From assembly GCA_003488325.1 (NCBI GenBank), contig DNLZ01000302.1:1-7780 (forward strand): a DNA stretch of 7,780 bases, in the 5' to 3' direction. The translations under genes were made by a program, and so were the position numbers. Shown here in pieces: positions 1 through 5,434 of this stretch. Source of the DNA: Planctomycetaceae bacterium (GTDB lineage: Bacteria; Planctomycetota; Planctomycetia; Pirellulales; UBA1268). How positions within the stretch are numbered: the stretch's first letter is position 1; every line of letters begins with the position of its first letter. The notes beneath the pieces were generated by a model. The model did no database searches. It saw nothing but the letters and a program-made list of their open reading frames with translations, and was not told where the DNA came from.

Positions 1-34
1 CCCGAGCCGGCGACACACGGATCTCGGATGCGCT
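1..34. other. Short non-coding flank after the last gene
   Basis: These 34 bases follow the stop codon of the cytochrome-WD40 gene. There is no run of T on the minus strand and no convincing stem-loop, so no terminator can be called. Whether the operon continues to the left cannot be seen. Confidence 0.4.
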
Positions 35-2806
35 CTAGCCACTGAGACCTTGGAGGGCGTCGAGTTCCTTCGTCGCGGCGTCCACTTCGGACTGACGGGC
101 GGCCACCACCGCACGTTTTTCCTCGACGATTTTCGTCGACGCCGTGACGACGCCCGTCGCCGACTCGATCTTGGCGGCTGCCGCCTCGACCGCCTTCGCG
201 AAGGTGGCAACCTCGGTCTTTCGCTTCTCGACCGCCGCCCTCTCGCCCGCGACGGCCTGTTCCCACTGTCCTTTTTCAGCCATCATCGCCGCGAGCGCGT
301 CCTGGTGCGTCTTGAGCTGCGCCTGCTTCGCCTGTCGGGCGGCACCGAGCGCGGCGAAGGACTGTTTCAGGTCCGCGTCCTCCGCTGACGCCGCGAGGCC
401 CTTCTCGAGGCTCTTGCCCGCCTCGTCGAGCACGGCGAGAGCCTGGAGCGTCCGCTCGATCGTGCCCTGCGTGGCCGTCAACTCGGCCCCGCGTTTCTCG
501 ATCTGTCCGAGCAGTTCCTTCGCCTTTGTTTCGCTTGCGGCGATGGCCGCGTTGAGGGCATCGATCTGCTTCTGTGCGGCGTCGCGTTCCGCGACGGCCG
601 CCAGTCGGGCCTGCTCGTCAGCCTGCCGCTTCGCATCGGCGGCGGCCGCATCCCCCTCGGCCTGACCGAGTGATTCCTCACGTCGCCGGAGATTGGCCGT
701 CAACTGGTCGAAGGAGGCCTGGAACGCGGTTTCGCGAAGCCACCGTGCCTGAGACTCGGCAGCGGCGGCGACCTGGTTGCGGAGATCCACGACGGCCGCG
801 GCGTGCTGCGGCTGGTCCGCCCGAGCCTTCGCGAGCGCGGCGTCGATATCCTCGACCTTCTTCGCAGCGGCTGCGACCGCGGCCTTCATCTGGTCCCGCG
901 CGGTCCCGGCCTGGGCGGCCTGCTGATCGGCCTGGGCGAGGACCGCTGCCCGCTTGTCCACCTCGGCCTTGTGGGCGTCGCGCTTCGCACGGGCCTCCGC
1001 CTCCTTGGCCTGGGTGGCGGCCAGTGCCTGAGTTGCAGCCTCCTTCTTCGCGGCGTCGTCGCCGGCGGCGGTGACCGCCTCGGTCGCCTTCGGAATCTCG
1101 GCGCTCGACGCTGCCAGGGCCTGCTCGAGCGCCGGCAAGGCACCAGCCGCCTCGGCGTGGGACTGCTTCGCCGTGGCTGCCGCCGCCGCGGTATCCACCA
1201 CGCGTTTTTCCGCCTCCGCCAGCGCGGTCTCGGCGGCCTGCTTGGCCGCCCCCGCGGCCTCGCGCTCCTTGGGCAAATTGGTGAGCTGCGCGTCGATGCC
1301 TGCGACGGCCTGCATCGCGGCGTCGAGCTGGGCCTTTCGCTCCGTGAAGACCTTCTCCGCTCCCGTCACCCGGTCGGCGAGCCTGGGGGGATTGGGATCG
1401 AGCGACCCGACGCGGGCACCGTCGGCCGCGTTCCAGACGCGGATCTCTCCCGTCCAGTCGCCCGAAACCAGCCGACCCGTCTCGTTGCACAGTGCGACGG
1501 AAAGACCGACGTCAGCGAAGGCATCGAATGCCCGATCCTGATTGCCGTCCGACTTCCAGAGCTTGGGAGTCTTGTCGCGTCCCACCGACGCGATCCTGCC
1601 ATCTCGGGTGAACTCGAGACTCGCGACCCCGCCGCCATGGGCGCCCCAGGCCTTCACCTGGGTGCCGTTTTCGGGCTCGAACAGCCGGATCTGGCCGTCA
1701 TCGCAGCCGGTGGCCAGCATGTTGGAGTCGCCCCGCCATGACAGGCACGTGACAGCCGCTGGGTGCGTCGGAATCGTGAGGAAATCACGCCCCGTCGCCG
1801 TTTCCCATACGAACACCCCCCCTGCGCGATCCGCAGTCGCCAGAAGCGTGCCGTCGGGGCTGAAGGCTGCCGCCAAGACCCAGTCGGTGTGCTTCCCCAG
1901 ATCGTGGAGTTTGGAGCCGGTCTCCACGGAGTAGATCCGCGGCACCTTCTGCGGGCCGCCGAGCACCACGAGCCGTTGATCGGGGCTGATGTCGGCTGCG
2001 AGCACGACGTCGAGTTCCTCACCGAGCGTGCGGATGCGCCGTCCGCTCCTCAGGTTCCAGATGGCGACGCGTCCGCTGGCTGCACCGACCCCGCCGCCGG
2101 CGATGACGAGACCACCTCCGCGGCTGAAGCGGACGACGTGTGGCCGGCCCTCGGGGAAGGGGAGCACGCCGCTGAGCGCGAGCGAGCGGGTGTCGTACAC
2201 CAGCACCTGCTTTTGACCGCAGACGGCCGCCAGCGGGGCCCACGGACTGGTTGCGATCGACGCACAGGCATCGAGTGCGGCGGTGCGGACGACGGGCTCG
2301 AGCGACAGGTGGGCGGGGAGGGGCACCACGTCGGGTCGCTTGTCGGCCGGAGCCGTCATCGCGACATCCACCTTCTTGGCGATCACGGGCCGGCTGCCGG
2401 AGTTCTCGAGCACGCCTCCGTCGATCCATGCCTTGAGCACCTGCCGCTCCGCCTCCGGGATCGGCGGGCTGTCCGGCGGCATCTTCGGCTCGTCCTCGTG
2501 CGTGACGACGCGATAGAGGTAGCTCTGCGAAGAGTCGCCGGCGGTGATCACCTCGCCCGAACCACCCCCGGCCATGATGCCGGCGTAGGTCGTGACATCG
2601 AGGCCGGCCGTCTTCTTGTCCGCGTTGTGACACGACCCGCACCGCTGGCGGAGCACCGGCAGGGCGTGGTCGACGAAGGTCATCTTCGCGGGTGCGTCGG
2701 CGGCCATGACTGGGTCTGCGGCAAGACCCTGCACGAGCAGGGCCGCCAGGGCCGGGCCCGCGAGGTGGACGGCGAGGCGCTCACGTGCGGCGAAGTGGGG
2801 GATCAT
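35..2806 (-). CDS. PSCyt1 cytochrome c - WD40 propeller - coiled-coil protein
   Basis: This 923-residue protein ends in TAG. Residues 1-36 form a signal peptide, with a hydrophobic core at about 15-30 and a VMA-A cleavage site. PSCyt1 follows at about 45-132: CGSCH at 56-60 would bind heme c, and M109 in KMPP is the likely sixth ligand. Seven WD40-like blades occupy about 178-469, enough to close a propeller; blades 2, 4, 6 and 7 end in W-N, W-E or W-K and the others in YD, YS or FE. From about 481 to 920 the sequence is rich in Ala, Glu, Lys and Gln with almost no Pro or Gly, so it should form long coiled coils. The protein is presumably exported, with heme attached outside the cytoplasm, the propeller binding a partner and the rod acting as spacer or oligomeriser; this is inference. 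It is last in the cluster, 26 bases after the PSCyt2/PSD1 gene. The domain call is firm; the function is unknown. Confidence 0.97.
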   Translation of the reverse strand: MIPHFAARERLAVHLAGPALAALLVQGLAADPVMAADAPAKMTFVDHALPVLRQRCGSCHNADKKTAGLDVTTYAGIMAGGGSGEVITAGDSSQSYLYRVVTHEDEPKMPPDSPPIPEAERQVLKAWIDGGVLENSGSRPVIAKKVDVAMTAPADKRPDVVPLPAHLSLEPVVRTAALDACASIATSPWAPLAAVCGQKQVLVYDTRSLALSGVLPFPEGRPHVVRFSRGGGLVIAGGGVGAASGRVAIWNLRSGRRIRTLGEELDVVLAADISPDQRLVVLGGPQKVPRIYSVETGSKLHDLGKHTDWVLAAAFSPDGTLLATADRAGGVFVWETATGRDFLTIPTHPAAVTCLSWRGDSNMLATGCDDGQIRLFEPENGTQVKAWGAHGGGVASLEFTRDGRIASVGRDKTPKLWKSDGNQDRAFDAFADVGLSVALCNETGRLVSGDWTGEIRVWNAADGARVGSLDPNPPRLADRVTGAEKVFTERKAQLDAAMQAVAGIDAQLTNLPKEREAAGAAKQAAETALAEAEKRVVDTAAAAATAKQSHAEAAGALPALEQALAASSAEIPKATEAVTAAGDDAAKKEAATQALAATQAKEAEARAKRDAHKAEVDKRAAVLAQADQQAAQAGTARDQMKAAVAAAAKKVEDIDAALAKARADQPQHAAAVVDLRNQVAAAAESQARWLRETAFQASFDQLTANLRRREESLGQAEGDAAAADAKRQADEQARLAAVAERDAAQKQIDALNAAIAASETKAKELLGQIEKRGAELTATQGTIERTLQALAVLDEAGKSLEKGLAASAEDADLKQSFAALGAARQAKQAQLKTHQDALAAMMAEKGQWEQAVAGERAAVEKRKTEVATFAKAVEAAAAKIESATGVVTASTKIVEEKRAVVAARQSEVDAATKELDALQGLSG
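47..1366 (-). other. Coding segment for a ~440-residue Ala-rich coiled-coil tail
   Basis: Residues about 481-920 of the cytochrome-WD40 protein are dominated by Ala, Glu, Lys, Gln, Arg and Asp, with Leu, Val and Ile at spaced positions (for example EKVFTERKAQLDAAMQAV and KQIDALNAAIAASETKAKEL). Helix breakers are rare. An island with aromatics, WLRETAFQASF near residues 687-697, divides the segment into two halves of about 200 residues. That could mark a hinge or a hairpin turn, giving an antiparallel helical bundle instead of a single extended rod. This is read by eye from composition; no coiled-coil score was computed. Confidence 0.7.
1400..2275 (-). repeat. Seven WD40-type repeats (beta-propeller)
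   Basis: Seven blade-like units lie within the cytochrome-WD40 protein, at about residues 178-469. They can be lined up on their strand-b/c patterns: KQVLVYD, GRVAIWN, PRIYSVE, GGVFVWE, GQIRLFE, TPKLWK and GEIRVWN. Blade 4 fits the textbook pattern best (FSPDGTLLATADRAGGVFVWE). Seven units is the usual number for a closed propeller, so this domain looks complete. Propellers of this kind bind proteins or peptides; the partner is not evident here. Blades 1 and 5 each carry a cysteine pair at matching positions (C181/C196 and C354/C368). Confidence 0.85.
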
Positions 2807-2832
2807 GGTTGGGGGGCGACGGGAGCCGTCGA
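2807..2832 (-). other. 26-base intergenic spacer with no clear Shine-Dalgarno
   Basis: Read on the minus strand, the spacer between the PSCyt2/PSD1 stop and the cytochrome-WD40 start is C-rich and ends CGCCCCCCAACC just before the ATG. It holds no purine-rich Shine-Dalgarno core and no room for a promoter. Translation of the last gene may be coupled to the gene before it or may not depend on a Shine-Dalgarno. Confidence 0.55.
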
Positions 2833-5424
2833 TCAGTGATTGAAGACGAATTCACGGGAATTGAGGACCGCCCAAAACCCGTCCTCGAGCGCCTCCCGCA
2901 CGGCCGCGGGATCGGGCGGCTTCGGAGCCTCTCCCTCCTTGGCCGGAGCGGGCTGCGGCACGAGCGCCAAAAGCCCCTGCTTTTCGGCGTCGGTCGGCGG
3001 ACGGGTGAGCGTGCGCAGGTAGAGTTCCTCGACGACCTGCTCGGGCGTGCGGCCGGCGTCGAGCATCTTCTTCACCACCGCGCCCTGCGCGATCTTCTGG
3101 TGGAGCGTGTCGCCGTTGAGCAGGTGCAGCGCCTGCGAGAGGTTCGGTTCCATGCGGACCTCGCATGAGCAGGCGGTGGCCCGTGAGGCGCGTCCGAACG
3201 TGCTCAGGAAGTAGTTGGACGTGTTGCCGTCGGCGATCTGCACCGCCCGTGCGCCGAGCGGCAGGCCGCGGAACTTGTCCGGCGTCTGCGTCGTGGCGCT
3301 CACCATGTCGAGCAGCACCTCCGCACGGATGCGCCGCAGCGTGGCCCGCGAGAAGTTCGTCTGATCGTCGGCGTTCGTCTCGTTGGCCTGCGTCGATCGC
3401 TGGTAGGCATTGGAGTTGCAGATCTCGCGCACGAGCTGCTTGAAGTCGTACTTCGACTCCACGAACCGCTTGGCGAGCGTGTCGAGGAGATCCGCGTTCA
3501 CCGGCGGGTTGCTCACACGGACGTCGTCGACCTCGTCGACGATCCCGCGGCCGAAGAAGTGGGCCCAGACGATGTTCACGAGGTTGCGACCGAAGTGCTC
3601 GTTGCGCGGGGAGGCGAGCCAGTCGGCGAGCACCGCGCGACGGTCCCGGCCAGCGTGCTCGGCACTGGCAAAATCGGGAGCCTCGCCGCCGAGGAACTTG
3701 GGCGCGACGTTGCGGCCTCCGACCGGGTGCTTCACCTCGCCCGACGCCGAGTTGAAGACGACCGTCTCGCGCGGGTCCTCGGCGCGCTTCCGGCCGATCT
3801 GCGAGAAGAAGGCGGCGAATCCGTAGTAGTCGTCCATCGTCCAGCGGTCGAACGGATGGTTGTGGCACTGGGCGCACTGAATCCGCATGCCCATGAACAC
3901 CTGGGCGATGTTCTCCGCGGTCTTGAGCGTGTCGCGCTCGTGCTGGAAATAGTTGGTGGCCGGGTCGGTGAACGTGCCGCCCTGCGCGGTGAGGAGCTCA
4001 CGCACGAGCTGATCGATCGGAGTGTTCGCCTCGATGCGATCCTGCAACCAGTCGTAGTAGAGCAGCATCGCCTTGTAGCTCACCTGGTTGGCGACGGTGC
4101 GGATCATGAGCAGCTCAGACCACTTCATCACCCACATGTCGGTGAACTCGCGCCGCTCGAGAAGCTGGTCGATGAGGTGCCGGCGCTTCTCCGGGTCCTG
4201 GCTCGAGACGAATGAGCGGTACTCGTCGGACGTCGGGAGCACACCGCAGATGTCCACGCTCGCCCGACGGAGAAACTCGGCATCCGTGCAGACCGGCGAG
4301 GGATTCATGCGCAGCTTGCGGAGCTTCGCGTGCACGAGCTCGTCGACGACGTTCGCGGCGGGAGGGTTGGACCACTCGAAGGCGAGCGCCTTGGGCAGGG
4401 TGATGACGTGCGCCCCGACGGTGTGCGTCTCGAAGCGGGCCATGATGAACGCCTCACCGCGATTGGCGGCCACGAGGCGACCGGAGGGGTCGACGGTGGC
4501 GGCGTTGTCGTTGCTGCTCGACAGGACCGTGAGGGACGTGACGTCGCGATCGGTTCCGTCGGCGTAGCGGGCGCGCACGGTGAACTGCTGGGTCGCGCCG
4601 GGCCCGTCGAGCACCGCCTCCGGAGGGAGGATCTCGACCGCCACGACGGCGGGCGTGGGCCCCGGATCGTCCTTGGCTCCCGCCTCGATCCACTTTGCGA
4701 GCGTCTCGTAGTACTCGTCGTGGGCCTTGATGCGGGCGCCGCCGCCGTGGGCGACCGCGTTGGTCGCCTTGGTCAGGAGCAGGCTCTCCTCCACGAGCGC
4801 GCGATTGATGCGTCGGTCGGCGAACTCGCGGGTGATGCGGGTGTAGTCGGACGCGGGATCGAAGCCGAAGAGCGACATCCGGAAGCCGTCCTTGCCCCGG
4901 GAGGCGCCGTGGCAGGCGCCGGAGTTGCACCCGGCCCGCATGAAGACCGGCAGCACGTCGAGTCTGAAGCTGAGATCAGGTCGCTCGGTGGCGCGCTCGA
5001 CGTGAACGGGAACGGAGACGGACTGTCCGCCGAACGTGACGGAGAGCTGCGTGTCGCCGTCGGCGACCGGCAGGAGGACGTTGCGGTCGAGACGCGCCTT
5101 GGCGGCGTCCGCGATGGCCACGGTCGCCTCGGCGGTGACGTCCCGGGTGAGGCCGTCGGGCTGGACCACCTGCACGACGAACGACTGGCGGTCGCGGGCT
5201 GTGGCGAGGTGGATGGATGGCGGGTAGACGTGCAGCCCGGGCTGCGAGGTGGCGGCCGCGAACAGCGGGCCGGTCGACGCGACGGCGAGCACGCCGCACC
5301 AGGCTCCCATCGACAGACGGATGAGACGCGTGGGGGTCCCGGATCGGTGCGATCGGCGGAGGCCGTCGCGCGACGTGAGGGCACGGGACATGGTCGAAGG
5401 CATGGCGACGGATCCCCTGAGCAT
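2833..5424 (-). CDS. PSCyt2 (DUF1549) - Big_2 - PSD1 (DUF1553) heme-motif protein
   Basis: This 863-residue exported protein ends in TGA. A basic N-terminus precedes a hydrophobic core at about 39-58 ending FAAA, which reads as a Sec signal peptide. A Big_2-like domain spans about 64-143. CNSGACH (166-172) lies in the block that opens a cytochrome-like segment reaching about 250 and ending EYYETLAKWIEAGA. A second Big_2-like domain covers about 260-343. PSCyt2/DUF1549 runs about 357-545 and contains CAQCH (517-521) followed by NHPFDRW. PSD1/DUF1553 runs about 595-861, from RRAVLADWL through CSCE (752-755) and LSQALHLLNGDT to the NSREFVFNH end. A Pro-rich insert (about 823-841) lies near the C-terminus. 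These families are typical of planctomycetes and biochemically undefined; heme binding is inferred from the motifs. The start at 5424 sits 7 bases after the previous stop. An alternative ATG at 5403 (residue 8) has a better-spaced AGGGGA; both keep the signal peptide. Confidence 0.97.
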   Translation of the reverse strand: MLRGSVAMPSTMSRALTSRDGLRRSHRSGTPTRLIRLSMGAWCGVLAVASTGPLFAAATSQPGLHVYPPSIHLATARDRQSFVVQVVQPDGLTRDVTAEATVAIADAAKARLDRNVLLPVADGDTQLSVTFGGQSVSVPVHVERATERPDLSFRLDVLPVFMRAGCNSGACHGASRGKDGFRMSLFGFDPASDYTRITREFADRRINRALVEESLLLTKATNAVAHGGGARIKAHDEYYETLAKWIEAGAKDDPGPTPAVVAVEILPPEAVLDGPGATQQFTVRARYADGTDRDVTSLTVLSSSNDNAATVDPSGRLVAANRGEAFIMARFETHTVGAHVITLPKALAFEWSNPPAANVVDELVHAKLRKLRMNPSPVCTDAEFLRRASVDICGVLPTSDEYRSFVSSQDPEKRRHLIDQLLERREFTDMWVMKWSELLMIRTVANQVSYKAMLLYYDWLQDRIEANTPIDQLVRELLTAQGGTFTDPATNYFQHERDTLKTAENIAQVFMGMRIQCAQCHNHPFDRWTMDDYYGFAAFFSQIGRKRAEDPRETVVFNSASGEVKHPVGGRNVAPKFLGGEAPDFASAEHAGRDRRAVLADWLASPRNEHFGRNLVNIVWAHFFGRGIVDEVDDVRVSNPPVNADLLDTLAKRFVESKYDFKQLVREICNSNAYQRSTQANETNADDQTNFSRATLRRIRAEVLLDMVSATTQTPDKFRGLPLGARAVQIADGNTSNYFLSTFGRASRATACSCEVRMEPNLSQALHLLNGDTLHQKIAQGAVVKKMLDAGRTPEQVVEELYLRTLTRPPTDAEKQGLLALVPQPAPAKEGEAPKPPDPAAVREALEDGFWAVLNSREFVFNH

Positions 5425-5434
5425 GAAAACCCTA
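5413..5434 (-). promoter_or_regulatory. Gene junction with two candidate ribosome binding sites
   Basis: The PPC gene stop TAG (5434-5432) and the next start ATG (5424-5422) are 7 bases apart. AGGG (5433-5430) overlaps the stop and lies 5 bases before that ATG. Just inside the gene, AGGGGA (5418-5413) lies 9 bases before a second in-frame ATG (5403-5401). Either can serve. The closeness to the upstream stop suggests translational coupling. No promoter is visible here, so the downstream gene is probably read from the upstream transcript. Confidence 0.5.

Noticed and set aside
2..27. Possible hairpin CCGAG...CTCGG after the last gene
   Set aside because: Five base pairs with a 16-base loop and no following T run on the minus strand; too weak to call a terminator.
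678..1490. Minus-strand open frame of 270 codons in another frame within the cytochrome-WD40 gene
   Set aside because: Gly/Arg-rich out-of-frame reading of the Ala-rich coiled-coil segment; no start context or domain supports it.
803..1741. Plus-strand open frame of 312 codons opposite the coiled-coil region
   Set aside because: The low-complexity Ala/Glu/Lys coding of the real gene leaves few stops on the other strand; the product is Leu/Gly/Arg-rich with no domain.
1763..2839. Plus-strand open frame of 358 codons opposite the WD40 and PSCyt1 region
   Set aside because: Antisense to clear domain-coding sequence, rich in Arg, His, Asp and Gly, with no family resemblance.
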